In this document: positions 43,126 to 52,901 of the stretch, piece after piece | Position numbering within the stretch: the stretch's first letter is position 1 | Layout of the letters: every line of letters begins with the position of its first letter | Assembly: GCF_001655615.1 (NCBI RefSeq) | Contig: NZ_CP011567.1 | Coordinates: 1,054,001-1,118,000, forward strand | Direction: 5' to 3' | From: Pseudomonas sp. GR 6-02 | GTDB taxonomy: Bacteria; Pseudomonadota; Gammaproteobacteria; Pseudomonadales; Pseudomonadaceae | Length of the DNA stretch: 64,000 nt | Translations under genes and position numbers: made by a program | Notes under the pieces: generated by a model | Told to the model about the DNA's origin: nothing | Database searches by the model: none | The model's input: only the letters and a program-made list of their open reading frames with translations

Positions 43126-44028
43126 TCAGTGACCTTGTTCGGCGACGACCCTGGCCGCCTCGATCAGGCACTTGGTCAGTTCTGGCGAGGAGAACTTGGT
43201 CAGCACCCCGTTGGCCCCGGCCAGTCGAGCCTTCTCGCTGTTCATCGCGCTGTCCAGCGAGGTGTGCAGCAACACGTAGAGGTGCGAGAAGTCCGGGGTT
43301 TCGCGCAAGGTGCGGGTGAAGGCATAGCCATCCATCTCCGACATTTCGATGTCCGAGACGATCAGGTTGATCTGCTGGGCGGTGCCTTGCAGGTCCAGCA
43401 GGCAGTCGATGGCTTCCTTGGCGCTGCGGGCGGTGTGGCATTGCAGGCCGAGGTTGCGCAGGGTGTGCACCGATTGTTGCAGTGCGACCTGGCTGTCATC
43501 GACCACCAGAATTCGCGCATTGCCCAGTACTTCAGCCTCTTCCATGCTCAGTTCGGTCGGGGCCATTTCGATCTGCGCCGGCGCAATGCCGTGGATGACC
43601 TTTTCGATGTCCAGCACCTGCACCAGCGTACCGTCGACCGACGTCACGCCGGTGATGTACGAGCGCACGCCGCCAGAGCCGAAGGGGGGTGGACGGATGT
43701 CGGTGGTCAGGCAGTGGACGATCTTGCTCACCGCCTGAACGTGCAGGCCCTGCTTGGAGCGGCTGACGTCGGTGACGATCAGACAGCCACCGTTCGGGTC
43801 TTCCAGCGGTCGTTCGCCGATGGCGCGGCTCAGGTCGATCACCGACAACGACGCGCCGCGCAGGGTGGCGATGCCTTTGACGTGGGGATGCGACTCCGGC
43901 AGCTTGGTCAGCGGCGGGCAGGGGATGATTTCGCTGACTTTCAGCAGGTTGATCGCCATCAGCTTGCCGCTGCGCAAGGTAAACAGCAGAAGCGAAAGTG
44001 AATCTGCGCGGGCTTTGTTGGAAGACAT
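43126..44028 (-). CDS. cheV: Chemotaxis coupling protein CheV
   Basis: CheV joins a CheW-like coupling domain to a phosphorylatable receiver and links chemoreceptors to CheA with an adaptation role. The 300-residue product has the CheW-like part at residues ~10-155 (FTLRSGKLMAINLLKVSEII, then IATLRGASLSVIDLS) and a receiver at ~175-298 (ILVVDDSQVALQQSV, phospho-acceptor Asp in IVSDIEMSEMDGY). The start at 44028 (MSSNKARADS) is preferred over a 15-residue extension. Pseudomonas usually encodes several CheV paralogues, and no other chemotaxis gene is nearby. Confidence 0.9.
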   Translation of the reverse strand: MSSNKARADSLSLLLFTLRSGKLMAINLLKVSEIIPCPPLTKLPESHPHVKGIATLRGASLSVIDLSRAIGERPLEDPNGGCLIVTDVSRSKQGLHVQAVSKIVHCLTTDIRPPPFGSGGVRSYITGVTSVDGTLVQVLDIEKVIHGIAPAQIEMAPTELSMEEAEVLGNARILVVDDSQVALQQSVHTLRNLGLQCHTARSAKEAIDCLLDLQGTAQQINLIVSDIEMSEMDGYAFTRTLRETPDFSHLYVLLHTSLDSAMNSEKARLAGANGVLTKFSSPELTKCLIEAARVVAEQGH

Positions 44029-44170
44029 AAAAACCTTCTGTGGAAAAGGTGAGGCGATTATGAGCATCGCCAACAGCTATCGATGCCGGGTTATCGACTT
44101 GTTGGGGGCTGGCTTTAGGGGAAATGCCCATTGCCAGCCAAACGGTGACCCTGTGGGAGGGAGCTTACCT

Positions 44171-44288
44171 GTGGCGAGGGGGCTTGCCCCCGTTGGAGCG
44201 CGAAGCGGTCCCTGATTTTTCCAGATAGAACTCCATCGCTGAATTCACGACCGCTTCGCGGCCGAACGGGAGCAAGCTCCCTCGCCAC
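44171..44288. repeat. Inverted REP-type pair
   Basis: GTGGCGAGGGGGCTTGCCCC (44171 onward) with GCGAAGCGGTC near 44200-44210 mirrors GACCGCTTCGCGG (44249 onward) and GAGCAAGCTCCCTCGCCAC ending at 44288. It fills the gap between convergent-side norR end and cheV start and belongs to the same class as 31795-31912. Confidence 0.8.
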
Positions 44289-44314
44289 AAGGGTATTACT
44301 TCATTCTGGTGAAG

Positions 44315-45868
44315 CTATTTCATGCCCAACCGCTTGGCCATCCGCCCCAGGTTCGCCCGATCCAGACCCAGCTCCCGCGCCGCGCTGGCCCAGTTGTGCT
44401 GATGCCGTTCCAGGCAAGCGCTGATCAGTTGGCGCTGATAGTGCTCAGTGGCTTCACGCAAATCCCCTGGAATCAACTCAGCTACCGGCGCAGCGACCAC
44501 GGGTTCCGCTGCCTGTTCTACGCCGCTATTGGGCAAATCCAGATCTGCCGCGCTCAAGCTGAGAATCTTCGGCCGTTGCGTGCAATTACCCAGCGCCTTC
44601 AACGCGCTGCGGCCAATCAAGTGCTCCAGTTCCCGCACGTTCCCCGGCCAACCATACCCCAACAACGCCGCTTGAGCATCGCTGGTCAGACGCAGGCTGT
44701 TGAGGCCCATGCGTGAGCGGTTTTGTTCCAGGAAGTAGCCGCTGAGCAACAGCACATCCCGACCGCGATCCCGCAATGCGGGCACCAGCAACGGGTAAAC
44801 GCTCAGGCGATGATAGAAGTCGGCGCGGTAGCGGCCGCTGCGTACTTCCTCGGCCAGGTCGCGGTTGGTCGCTGCGATCAGCCGCACGTCGACCTGATGC
44901 TCCTTGTCCGACCCCAGCCGCTGCAATTGCCCGCTCTGCAGCACCCTCAGTAATTTGGCCTGCACCGCCAGCGACAGTTCGCCCACTTCATCGAGGAACA
45001 ACGTGCCGCCGTTGGCCAGTTCGAACTTGCCGCGACGATCGTTCGTCGCCCCGGTGAAAGCACCGCGCACGTGGCCGAACAGTTCGCTCTCCACCAAGGT
45101 GTCCGGCAGGGCGGCGCAGTTGAGGCTAATGATAGGTTTGTCGGCCCGGGGCGACGCGGCGTGGATAGCCTGGGCCACCAGCTCTTTACCGACCCCGGTT
45201 TCCCCGGTGATCAACACAGTGAGATCGCTGCCGCCCACAAGGTTGATTTCTTCAACCAGGCGTTTGTAGGTCTTGCTCTGGCCAATCATTTCGCGGTTCT
45301 GCTGGCCGCTGGCCTGACGGTAAACCTCGGCGCGCTGATGTTCGTCTTCGGCGCGATTGGCCAGCCGTTCGATGCGCTCGGCGGCGTTTACGGTGGCGGC
45401 GGCGAGGCTGGCGAAGGCTTGCAGGGCATCCAGTTCGATCGGCTCGAAGCGCTCAGGGTCGAGGGCGTCGAGGGTCAGCAGGCCCCACGGGCGCTCGTCG
45501 ATAAACAGCGGGCAGCCCATGCAGTCGTGGACTTCCAAATGCTCGTGCAGGCCATCGACCAGGCCGTCATAAGGATCGGGCAAGTCGCTGTCGGCGGCGA
45601 AGCGGGTCGGGCCGGGGCTGCTGAGCAGCGCTTCGAAGCGCGGGTGTTCGCTGACCTTGAAGCGGCGGCCGAGGGTGTCGGTGCTCAACCCGTCCACAGC
45701 CAGCGGCACCAGCCATTCGCCGTCGAGTCGCAGCAGGGCGGCGGCATCGCAAGGGAGCAGGGCGCGCATGGCTTCGAGCAGGCGCCGATAGCGCTCGCCT
45801 TCGGGCAGCTCGCGGGACAGGTCGGAGACCAGGGGCAGCAGGGTCGTGAGCAGTAATTTTGCAGTCAT
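44315..45868 (-). CDS. norR: Nitric-oxide-responsive sigma54 activator NorR
   Basis: NorR senses NO through a mononuclear iron in its GAF domain and then activates sigma54 promoters of NO-detoxifying genes. The 517-residue product has a GAF domain (residues ~20-180), an AAA+ domain with Walker A ITGETGVGKELVAQ, the sigma54-contact loop GAFTGA and FLDEVGELSLAVQ, and a Fis-type HTH at the C-terminus (ASAARELGLDRANLGRMAKR). It is divergent from hmp, and three predicted NorR sites lie between them, the first covering its own start codon, which suggests autoregulation. Confidence 0.95.
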   Translation of the reverse strand: MTAKLLLTTLLPLVSDLSRELPEGERYRRLLEAMRALLPCDAAALLRLDGEWLVPLAVDGLSTDTLGRRFKVSEHPRFEALLSSPGPTRFAADSDLPDPYDGLVDGLHEHLEVHDCMGCPLFIDERPWGLLTLDALDPERFEPIELDALQAFASLAAATVNAAERIERLANRAEDEHQRAEVYRQASGQQNREMIGQSKTYKRLVEEINLVGGSDLTVLITGETGVGKELVAQAIHAASPRADKPIISLNCAALPDTLVESELFGHVRGAFTGATNDRRGKFELANGGTLFLDEVGELSLAVQAKLLRVLQSGQLQRLGSDKEHQVDVRLIAATNRDLAEEVRSGRYRADFYHRLSVYPLLVPALRDRGRDVLLLSGYFLEQNRSRMGLNSLRLTSDAQAALLGYGWPGNVRELEHLIGRSALKALGNCTQRPKILSLSAADLDLPNSGVEQAAEPVVAAPVAELIPGDLREATEHYQRQLISACLERHQHNWASAARELGLDRANLGRMAKRLGMK

Positions 45869-45919
45869 AATGACTCCGTGTAGTCGCTATGACTATAAAA
45901 CGATGAGTGTCGATATGAC
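45864..45919. promoter_or_regulatory. Three NorR-type binding sites (GT-N7-AC)
   Basis: GTCATAATGAC (45864-45874), GTCGCTATGAC (45883-45893) and GTCGATATGAC (45909-45919) all fit the NorR core GT-N7-AC, and share GTC-N5-GAC dyads. E. coli norVW also has three such sites upstream of its sigma54 promoter. Site centres are 19 and 26 bases apart. The first overlaps the norR ATG (45866-45868). Confidence 0.85.
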
Positions 45920-45959
45920 TACATTGTTTTTAATTGTTTGATTTATAAGGTTTTAATTG

Positions 45960-45976
45960 TTGGCATGGAAACTGAT
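45960..45976 (+). promoter_or_regulatory. Sigma54 promoter of hmp
   Basis: TTGGCATGGAAACTGAT matches the -24/-12 consensus YTGGCACGRNNNTTGCW at all but three positions, with the invariant GG (45962-45963) and the -12 G (45974) correctly spaced; the expected C after it is an A. It lies about 40 bases downstream of the last NorR site and 40 bases before the hmp start. Confidence 0.75.
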
Positions 45977-46015
45977 AAGCAAAGGGTATTCATATAAAGC
46001 CCAGGAGTTGCTCTT

Positions 46016-47197
46016 ATGCTTAGCGTTCAAGACCGTGCCATCGTCAAGTCCACCGTACCGCTGCTGGAAAGCGGTGGCGAGGCATTGATCACTCACTTCT
46101 ACCGCATGATGCTCTCCGAATACCCGGAAGTCCGCCCGCTGTTCAACCAGGCCCACCAGGCCAGCGGCGATCAGCCTCGCGCCTTGGCCAACGGTGTATT
46201 GATGTACGCGCGGCACATCGACCAGCTCGATCAGTTGGGCGACCTGGTGGCCAAGATCATCAACAAGCACGTGGCCCTGCAAATCCTCCCGGAACATTAC
46301 CCGATCGTGGGCAGCTGCCTGTTGCGAGCCATCTCTGAAGTACTGGGCGACGAAATTGCCACGCCTGAAGTGATGAGCGCCTGGGGCGCGGCCTACAACC
46401 AACTGGCCGAAATCCTGATCGGTGCCGAAGCCAGTATCTACGACCAGAAAGCCCAGGCACCGGGCGGCTGGCGCGGCGCGCGGGAATTCATCGTGGCGGC
46501 CAAGGTCGAGGAAAGCTCGGAAATCACTTCGTTCTACTTCGAACCGGCGGATAAAGGGCCGATTCTCGCGGCCGAGCCCGGCCAGTACATCGGCATGAAA
46601 CTGATCCTCGACGGCGAAGAAATCCGGCGTAATTATTCGCTGTCGGCGCTGGCCAACAAGGGCCAGTACCGCATCAGCGTCAAGCGCGAAACCGGTGGCC
46701 GCGCCTCCAACCATTTGCACGATCAACTGCACGTCGGCGCGAGCATCATGCTGTTCCCGCCAGCGGGCGACTTCACCCTGACCGCCAGCGACAAACCGTT
46801 GGTGCTGATCAGTGGCGGTGTCGGCATCACCCCGACGCTGGCAATGCTCGAAGCGGCGCTGGCGACCGAGCGGCCGGTGCATTTTATTCACTGTGCGCGC
46901 AACGGCAGCGTGCATGCCTTCCGCGACTGGATCGACGGGCTGGCCGAGCGTCATCCGCAGCTCAAGCGTTTCTATTGCTACGCCGAAGACGATGGCGTCA
47001 GCCCGGCGGCGGACAAGGTTGGCCTGCTGAGCCAGGAGCAACTCGGCGAGTGGTTGCCGCAGCAACGCGATGTGGATGCTTACTTCCTGGGGCCTAAAGG
47101 CTTCATGGCGGCGATCAAGCGTCACCTCAAGGCCTTGGGTGTGCCGGAGAAGCAAAGCCGTTACGAGTTCTTCGGGCCGGCTGCGGCGTTGGAGTAA
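46016..47197 (+). CDS. hmp: Flavohaemoglobin / nitric oxide dioxygenase Hmp
   Basis: Hmp oxidises nitric oxide to nitrate with O2 and NAD(P)H in the cytoplasm. The 393-residue product has an N-terminal globin domain (residues 1-140, with FAD-side haem residues in NKHVALQILPEHYPIVG), an FAD domain (RRNYSLSAL) and an NAD-binding domain (VLISGGVGITPTLAMLEA, C-terminal RYEFFGPAAALE). AGGAG sits nine bases before the ATG. The divergent norR gene, NorR sites and sigma54 promoter predict induction by NO. Confidence 0.97.
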   Translation: MLSVQDRAIVKSTVPLLESGGEALITHFYRMMLSEYPEVRPLFNQAHQASGDQPRALANGVLMYARHIDQLDQLGDLVAKIINKHVALQILPEHYPIVGSCLLRAISEVLGDEIATPEVMSAWGAAYNQLAEILIGAEASIYDQKAQAPGGWRGAREFIVAAKVEESSEITSFYFEPADKGPILAAEPGQYIGMKLILDGEEIRRNYSLSALANKGQYRISVKRETGGRASNHLHDQLHVGASIMLFPPAGDFTLTASDKPLVLISGGVGITPTLAMLEAALATERPVHFIHCARNGSVHAFRDWIDGLAERHPQLKRFYCYAEDDGVSPAADKVGLLSQEQLGEWLPQQRDVDAYFLGPKGFMAAIKRHLKALGVPEKQSRYEFFGPAAALE

Positions 47198-47206
47198 GCA
47201 GTTGCG

Positions 47207-47238
47207 GCGACTCGGTCGGGGGACCGAGTCGCTTTCTT
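47207..47238 (+). terminator. Rho-independent terminator of hmp
   Basis: GCGACTCGGTC (47207-47217) pairs with GACCGAGTCGC (47222-47232) around a GGGG loop, followed by TTTCTT. It begins ten bases after the hmp stop. Confidence 0.88.
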
Positions 47239-47369
47239 CACGGGCAAGCTTCACCTCGGTCCCGATTCGTAAAAAACGCTTAAAGGTTAATCCGTTCTTA
47301 ACCGGTTTATCGTTTATTCCCCGATGCTGATGATAGGCGCTCGTTCGTTTACATGATCAGGATCGCCCC

Positions 47370-47930
47370 ATGACTCACATCACTATCTCCCGCCGTTTAA
47401 CCCTGGCCGGCTTCAGCCTGACCGCTGCGCTGCTGGCGAGTCCGTTTGCCTCTGCCGAACCGACCTTGCTCCAGCCCAAGAGCCTGATTGTCGATCAGAG
47501 CCTGCCCAAGGCGCAGCGCGATTCCATGGAATTGGCCGCCCGGCGTTATGGCAGCTTCTGGAACACCGGGGAGGAGGGGTTGGCCAAGGCTGCGTTGTCA
47601 GAGCAGTTCGTCGACAAGACCCCGCCAGAAGGCCGGGTTCAGGGGCCGACCGGGCCACTGCTGGCGTCGAAGTTCTTTCGCACGGCGGTGCCGGACCTGA
47701 GCTGCGAGATCGAACAAATGATCATTGCCGGTGATCGGGTGGTGGTGCATTTGCACTTTCGCGGGCACTTCACCGGCCCGTTCAAGGCTCTCAAAGGTCA
47801 GGGTCAGCGTGTAGACTTCCGGGCAACCGATATCTATCAGATCGACAACGGTCGCATCGCGGCCAATTGGCATATCGAAGACAACATCAGCCTGATGCAG
47901 CAGCTGCAAGCGCAGCCGCCGGCGAGCTGA
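47370..47930 (+). CDS. Exported NTF2-like/SnoaL-type protein
   Basis: The 186-residue product has an N-terminal export signal (ISRRLTLAGFSLTAALLASP, cut near FASAEPTL). The SRR plus hydrophobic stretch resembles a Tat motif but lacks the usual Phe. The mature part looks like an NTF2/SnoaL alpha-beta cone (YGSFWNTGEEGLAKAALSEQ, FRTAVPDLSCEIEQMIIAGD, RVVVHLHFRGHFTGPF, DIYQIDNGRIAANWHIED), as in ester-cyclase-like proteins. The substrate is unknown. It lies between hmp and dsbB; the 25-base gap to dsbB suggests cotranscription with dsbB. Confidence 0.78.
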   Translation: MTHITISRRLTLAGFSLTAALLASPFASAEPTLLQPKSLIVDQSLPKAQRDSMELAARRYGSFWNTGEEGLAKAALSEQFVDKTPPEGRVQGPTGPLLASKFFRTAVPDLSCEIEQMIIAGDRVVVHLHFRGHFTGPFKALKGQGQRVDFRATDIYQIDNGRIAANWHIEDNISLMQQLQAQPPAS

Positions 47931-47955
47931 TCCACGGACACAGAAGGGAAACGCG

Positions 47956-48465
47956 ATGAGCGAGGAAACAATGCGGTTGGGACGTGAACGGCGCTATCTG
48001 GTGTTGCTGGGCATCATCTGCCTGGCGCTGATCGGTGGCGCGCTGTACATGCAAGTGGTGCTGGGCGAGGCGCCGTGCCCGCTGTGCATCTTGCAGCGCT
48101 ACGCATTGTTGCTGATCGCGCTCTTCGCGTTTATCGGCGCAGCGATGCGCACCCGCCGCAGCATCACGCTGTTCGAGGCGTTGGTGGTGATCAGCGCCAT
48201 CGCAGGCGTTGGGGTGGCCGGGCATCACGTCTATACCCAGCTGTACCCGGAAGTCAGCTGTGGCATCGATGTGCTGCAACCGATCGTCGACGGCCTGCCG
48301 CTGGCGAAGATCTTCCCGCTGGGCTTCCAGGTCGACGGTTTCTGCTCCACGCCGTACCCGCCGATCCTTGGTTTGTCCCTGGCACAGTGGGCGCTGACGG
48401 CGTTCGTGCTGGTCGTGGTGCTGGTGCCGCTGCTCACTTGGCGTAACCGCAAAGCCCTGCGCTGA
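47956..48465 (+). CDS. dsbB: Disulfide bond formation protein DsbB
   Basis: DsbB is the inner-membrane quinone reductase that reoxidises DsbA. The 169-residue product has four membrane helices and both redox cysteine pairs: CPLCILQRY after the first helix (near residues 39-42) and the loop pair in VSCGIDVLQ and GFCSTPYPP. Pseudomonas often carries two DsbB paralogues, so this could be DsbB1 or DsbB2. A strong terminator follows. Confidence 0.93.
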   Translation: MSEETMRLGRERRYLVLLGIICLALIGGALYMQVVLGEAPCPLCILQRYALLLIALFAFIGAAMRTRRSITLFEALVVISAIAGVGVAGHHVYTQLYPEVSCGIDVLQPIVDGLPLAKIFPLGFQVDGFCSTPYPPILGLSLAQWALTAFVLVVVLVPLLTWRNRKALR

Positions 48466-48493
48466 GACCGTCCGCCACACCGTTGCAGGAAAC

Positions 48494-48534
48494 AAAAAAC
48501 GCCCCGGTCCTCGTTCAGAGGCCGGGGCGTTTTG
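48494..48534 (+). terminator. Rho-independent terminator of dsbB
   Basis: CGCCCCGG (48500-48507) pairs with CCGGGGCG (48522-48529) with an A-run before and TTTT after. It lies 30 bases beyond the dsbB stop. Confidence 0.92.
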
Positions 48535-48539
48535 CATGT

Positions 48540-49292
48540 TCAAAGCTCAAATGAAAAGACCTTGATGCGCGACAATTATGGATGCGGCATGTGTGCGACA
48601 TGTTGTCACAGCTCGAGTGTCGCAAGTCATTTCAAGACATGGAATCGGGACACCTCAAGGTACCCAAAACAGGCTCTGCAAGCCACTACCGCTTTCAGTG
48701 CCAATCAGCCGAAACAGGCAGTTTTAACAGGGGCTGGCGAATGGCCAAAGCCCTTGTCACATAGGGGGTAGAGCAGGGTCTGAGGCGAGCGCAGAGCCCA
48801 GGAAGCTGTCTGAACTTCGCGCGGTACACCTACATTTTTTGGTGTTTTTGTTGAGAATTAATTTCGATACCATGGCCCACTTTTGCAAAAACCGTGAATG
48901 ATTGTTGCTGGAACGGATAAAAATTATTTCGGGATGAGACATGGTTTATGAATCGCTACATATCTACAATCGCCCGCACTGAATTCCCGGCACTGCTCAT
49001 CCTGACTCAGGCTTATGAGTAGAACAGGGCGTCGAGAAGCCTGATGGCTTCATGCGACCCCCCATTGTCGGTGCCTTCCGACGATCCGCACCAAATGGAA
49101 TTGGTCTGTAACAAGGCCCTTGACCACGAATTCGAATAAGAACACACCGCAGGCCCAGCAATTGTCGAGCCGCGTCTGACGCGCGACGGGCAGGCCCTTA
49201 TTCAATCCAAGAAAAATGCCAACCCTTGGCAGGGTGAAGTGTTGGCGATCAAAACCCAACTGCATTGCGCAAGCTGCTTTAGAGGTCGTGAG
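48540..49292. other. Gene-free region upstream of cyoA
   Basis: About 750 bases separate the dsbB terminator from cyoA. Small frames on both strands lack ribosome-binding sites and family features. Base composition is visibly more AT-rich between 48830 and 49000 than in the flanking genes. The cyo operon is heavily regulated in Pseudomonas (oxygen, Crc/Hfq, iron), so a long regulatory region is reasonable, but I find no convincing ANR box or promoter. A small RNA could be hidden here. Confidence 0.5.
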
Positions 49293-50237
49293 ATGAGTAA
49301 AAACAGGTACCCCAGACTACTAGGCTTATTGCCGCTGCTCGGCACGTTGTTGCTGGGAGGCTGCAACATGACCTTGCTCGATCCCAAGGGCCAGGTCGGC
49401 CTGGATGAGCGAAACCTGATCATCACCGCAACGCTGCTGATGCTGTTGGTCGTCGTGCCGGTCATCGTCATGACGTTCCTGTTCGCCTGGAAATACCGCG
49501 CTTCCAACCAGGACGCCGTCTACACGCCAAAATGGTCCCACTCCACCAAGATCGAAATCGCGGTGTGGACTATTCCGGTACTGATCATCATTGCCCTGGG
49601 TTACGTCACCTACAAGTCGACCCACGCACTGGATCCTTACAAGCCGCTGGAATCCGACGTCAAGCCGGTCACCATTGAAGTGGTCGCGCTGGACTGGAAG
49701 TGGCTGTTCATCTACCCGGAACAAGGCATCGCCACGGTCAACAAGATCGTGTTCCCGGCGCACACCCCGATCAACTTCAAGATCACTTCCGACGCCGTGA
49801 TGAACTCGTTCTTCATCCCTGCTCTGGGCGGTCAGATCTACGCGATGGCGGGCATGCAGACCAAACTGCACCTGATCGCCAACCAGAACGCTGAAATGGA
49901 CGGTATCTCCGCCAACTACAGCGGCGCGGGTTTCACCGGCATGAAATTCAAAGCTATCGCCACTTCTCAGGAAGATTTCGACGCCTGGGTAAGCGAAGTC
50001 AAAAAGGCACCTAAACAGCTTGAACAAGCTGAATACGCAGCCCTGTCCAAACAAAGCCAGAACAACCCAGTCGAGCTTTACTCCTCGGTCACGCCGAACC
50101 TGTTCCAGATCATCGTCGACAAGTACGAAGGCATGAAACCGGGCAAGCCAGTGCACCACGAGAAGAAAGAGCACGAAGTGGCCGCCATGGAAGGAATGGA
50201 CATGAGTTCGCATTCAGCTGCCGGGGCAGAGGAGTAA
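49293..50237 (+). CDS. cyoA: Cytochrome bo3 ubiquinol oxidase subunit II
   Basis: CyoA is the subunit II of the proton-pumping bo3 quinol oxidase. The 314-residue product is a lipoprotein (LLLGGC, Cys24), has two membrane helices (residues ~42-65 and ~85-107) and a periplasmic cupredoxin-like domain that lacks the CuA ligand set, as expected for a quinol rather than cytochrome c oxidase. The ATG at 49293 gives the signal peptide; a longer reading from 49239 is unlikely. The His/Met-rich tail ([20 protein letters not shown]) might bind metal. Confidence 0.96.
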   Translation: MSKNRYPRLLGLLPLLGTLLLGGCNMTLLDPKGQVGLDERNLIITATLLMLLVVVPVIVMTFLFAWKYRASNQDAVYTPKWSHSTKIEIAVWTIPVLIIIALGYVTYKSTHALDPYKPLESDVKPVTIEVVALDWKWLFIYPEQGIATVNKIVFPAHTPINFKITSDAVMNSFFIPALGGQIYAMAGMQTKLHLIANQNAEMDGISANYSGAGFTGMKFKAIATSQEDFDAWVSEVKKAPKQLEQAEYAALSKQSQNNPVELYSSVTPNLFQIIVDKYEGMKPGKPVHHEKKEHEVAAMEGMDMSSHSAAGAEE

Positions 50238-50240
50238 ACG

Positions 50241-52271
50241 ATGTTTGGTAAATTAAGTTGGGAAGCGGTCCCGTTCCACGAACCGATCGTAATGGTGACC
50301 ATCGCCATGATCGCGCTCGGTGGTCTGGCACTGTTCGCTGCAATCACCTACTTCAAGAAGTGGACCTATTTGTGGACCGAGTGGTTGACCTCGGTCGACC
50401 ACAAGAAAATCGGCGTGATGTACATCGTCGTCGCCATGGTCATGCTGCTGCGTGGCTTTGCCGACGCCATCATGATGCGTACCCAGTTGGCCATGGCCAC
50501 CGAGGGTTCGCCTGGCTACCTGCCACCTGAACACTATGACCAGATCTTCACCGCCCACGGTGTGATCATGATCATTTTCATGGCGATGCCATTCTTCACC
50601 GGCCTGATGAACCTTGCAGTGCCGTTGCAGATCGGCGCGCGTGACGTTGCCTTCCCGTTCCTGAACTCCCTGAGCTTCTGGCTGCTGGTTTCCGGCGTGG
50701 TGCTGATCAACCTGTCCCTGGGCGTTGGCGAATTCGCCAAGACTGGTTGGGTTGCCTATCCGCCGCTGTCGGGTCTGCAATACAGTCCGGGCGTGGGGAT
50801 GGATTACTACATCTGGGCGCTGCAGCTATCCGGGCTAGGTACGACGCTGACGGGGGTCAACTTCCTGGCCACCGTGCTGAAAATGCGTACCCCTGGCATG
50901 AAGCTGATGGACATGCCGATCTTCACCTGGACCTGCACCTGGGCCAACGTCCTGATCGTGGCTTCGTTCCCGATCCTGACCGCTACCCTGGCTTTGCTGA
51001 CGCTTGACCGTTACATGGATTTCCACATTTTCACCAATGAACTTGGTGGTAATCCGATGATGTACGTCAACCTGTTCTGGGCTTGGGGTCACCCTGAGGT
51101 TTACATCCTGATCCTGCCGGCGTTCGGTATCTTCTCCGAAGTCATCTCGACCTTCACCGGCAAGAAGCTGTTCGGCCACCATTCGATGATCTACGCTTCG
51201 GGCGCGATCTCGATCCTGGGCTTCATGGTTTGGCTGCACCACTTCTTCACCATGGGTTCGGGTGCCAGCGTCAACGCCTTCTTCGGTCTGGCGACGATGC
51301 TGATTTCCATCCCGACGGGTGTGAAGCTGTTCAACTGGCTGTTCACCATCTACCAGGGCCGTCTGCGCTTCACCAGCCAGGTGATGTGGACCCTGGGCTT
51401 CATGGTGACCTTCGCCATCGGCGGCATGACCGGCGTACTGCTGGCCATCCCGGGTGCTGACTTCGTACTGCACAACAGCCTGTTCGTGATCGCGCACTTC
51501 CACAACGTGATCATCGGCGGCGCGGTATTCGGTTACATCGCAGGCTTCGCCTTCTACTTCCCGAAAGCGTTCGGCTTCAAGCTGCACGAAGGCTGGGGCA
51601 AGGCAGCATTCTGGTTCTGGATCTCCGGCTTCTTCGTCGCGTTCATGCCGCTCTATGTACTGGGCTTCATGGGTATGACCCGTCGTCTGAACGCCACCAC
51701 CAACCCTGAGTGGGTGCCGTACCTGTACGTTGCCATGTTCGGTGCGGTGATGATCGCTGCGGGTATCGCCTGCCAGCTGATCCAGCTGTACGTGAGTATC
51801 CGTGACCGCAAGCTGCCGCAGAACATGTGCGAGCACGGCGACCCATGGAATGCCCACACCCTGGAATGGTCGACCTCCTCGCCACCTCCGTTCTACAACT
51901 TCGCCGTGCTGCCAAAAGCCGACGTTGTCGACCCGTTCACCGAAGCCAAGGAAAACGGCACCGCGTACAAGGCTCCGACCAAGTACGAGCCGATCCACAT
52001 GCCAAACAACACCGCGACCGGTGTGGTCATGGGCGCACTGTTGACCGTATTCGGTTTCGCGATGATCTGGCACATCTGGTGGTTGGCAATCGCCAGCCTG
52101 GCAGGCACCGTGATCTACTTCGCGATCCACGCGGCCCGTGATGATCAAGGCTACTACGTGCCGGTCGACGTGATCGAGCGCATCGAAGCCGAGCAGCACA
52201 AGCGTCTGGTAGCAGCCGGGAAAGTCCCAGCCACCACCACCCGTGTTGAAACCTCGTTGGAACAGGCTTAA
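50241..52271 (+). CDS. cyoB: Cytochrome bo3 ubiquinol oxidase subunit I
   Basis: CyoB holds haem b, haem o3 and CuB, and reduces O2 to water while pumping protons. The 676-residue haem-copper oxidase shows the quinol-site residues in [10 protein letters not shown], the low-spin haem region TAHGVIMI, the CuB ligands [10 protein letters not shown] and HHFFTMG, and HFHNVIIGG. It begins three bases after cyoA. Length and motifs match E. coli CyoB closely. Confidence 0.98.
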   Translation: MFGKLSWEAVPFHEPIVMVTIAMIALGGLALFAAITYFKKWTYLWTEWLTSVDHKKIGVMYIVVAMVMLLRGFADAIMMRTQLAMATEGSPGYLPPEHYDQIFTAHGVIMIIFMAMPFFTGLMNLAVPLQIGARDVAFPFLNSLSFWLLVSGVVLINLSLGVGEFAKTGWVAYPPLSGLQYSPGVGMDYYIWALQLSGLGTTLTGVNFLATVLKMRTPGMKLMDMPIFTWTCTWANVLIVASFPILTATLALLTLDRYMDFHIFTNELGGNPMMYVNLFWAWGHPEVYILILPAFGIFSEVISTFTGKKLFGHHSMIYASGAISILGFMVWLHHFFTMGSGASVNAFFGLATMLISIPTGVKLFNWLFTIYQGRLRFTSQVMWTLGFMVTFAIGGMTGVLLAIPGADFVLHNSLFVIAHFHNVIIGGAVFGYIAGFAFYFPKAFGFKLHEGWGKAAFWFWISGFFVAFMPLYVLGFMGMTRRLNATTNPEWVPYLYVAMFGAVMIAAGIACQLIQLYVSIRDRKLPQNMCEHGDPWNAHTLEWSTSSPPPFYNFAVLPKADVVDPFTEAKENGTAYKAPTKYEPIHMPNNTATGVVMGALLTVFGFAMIWHIWWLAIASLAGTVIYFAIHAARDDQGYYVPVDVIERIEAEQHKRLVAAGKVPATTTRVETSLEQA

Positions 52272-52274
52272 ACC

Positions 52275-52901
52275 ATGTCGAACTTAGTGACCAATGCTGG
52301 ACACACCCATGTCGATGGACATGGGCATGATGACCATCACCACGACTCGGGCGAGATGACCGTATTCGGTTTCTGGCTCTACCTGATGACCGACTGCATT
52401 CTGTTTGCGTCGATCTTCGCAGCGTACGCGGTACTGGTTAACAACGTAGCGGGTGGCCCGTCGGGCCACGACATCTTCGAACTGCCATACGTACTGGGCG
52501 AAACCGCTCTGCTGCTGTTCAGTTCGATCACCTACGGCTTCGCCATGCTGGCGTTCTTCCGTGGCAACAAGAAGCAGGTCCTGGGCTGGCTGGCCCTGAC
52601 CTTCATGTTCGGTGCCGGCTTCATCGGCATGGAGATCAACGAGTTCCACATGCTGATCTCCGAGGGCTATGGCCCTAACCGTTCGGGCTTCCTGTCCGGG
52701 TTCTTCACCCTGGTCGGCACCCACGGTCTGCACGTGACCAGCGGTCTGATCTGGATGGCGATCATGATGTACCAGGTGCAGAAAAAAGGCCTGACGGCGA
52801 CCAACAAGACCCGTCTGAGCTGCCTGAGCCTGTTCTGGCACTTCCTGGACGTGGTGTGGATCTGCGTATTCACCGTTGTTTATCTGATGGGGACTATGTA
52901 A
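52275..52901 (+). CDS. cyoC: Cytochrome bo3 ubiquinol oxidase subunit III
   Basis: CyoC is a structural membrane subunit of the bo3 oxidase. The 208-residue product has a His/Asp-rich N-terminus ([15 protein letters not shown], residues 10-24) and five membrane helices ([17 protein letters not shown], then [19 protein letters not shown]), typical of subunit III of quinol oxidases. It is followed directly by cyoD. Confidence 0.96.
   Translation: MSNLVTNAGHTHVDGHGHDDHHHDSGEMTVFGFWLYLMTDCILFASIFAAYAVLVNNVAGGPSGHDIFELPYVLGETALLLFSSITYGFAMLAFFRGNKKQVLGWLALTFMFGAGFIGMEINEFHMLISEGYGPNRSGFLSGFFTLVGTHGLHVTSGLIWMAIMMYQVQKKGLTATNKTRLSCLSLFWHFLDVVWICVFTVVYLMGTM

Noticed and set aside
48532..48942. Short frames of 60-80 residues between dsbB and cyoA
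   Set aside because: No ribosome-binding sites, no signal or domain features, and base composition unlike neighbouring genes.
48830..49292. ANR/FNR box (TTGAT-N4-ATCAA) or Crc motif for cyo
   Set aside because: I searched by eye and found only weak partial matches (an A-rich stretch at the cyoA start), not enough to annotate.
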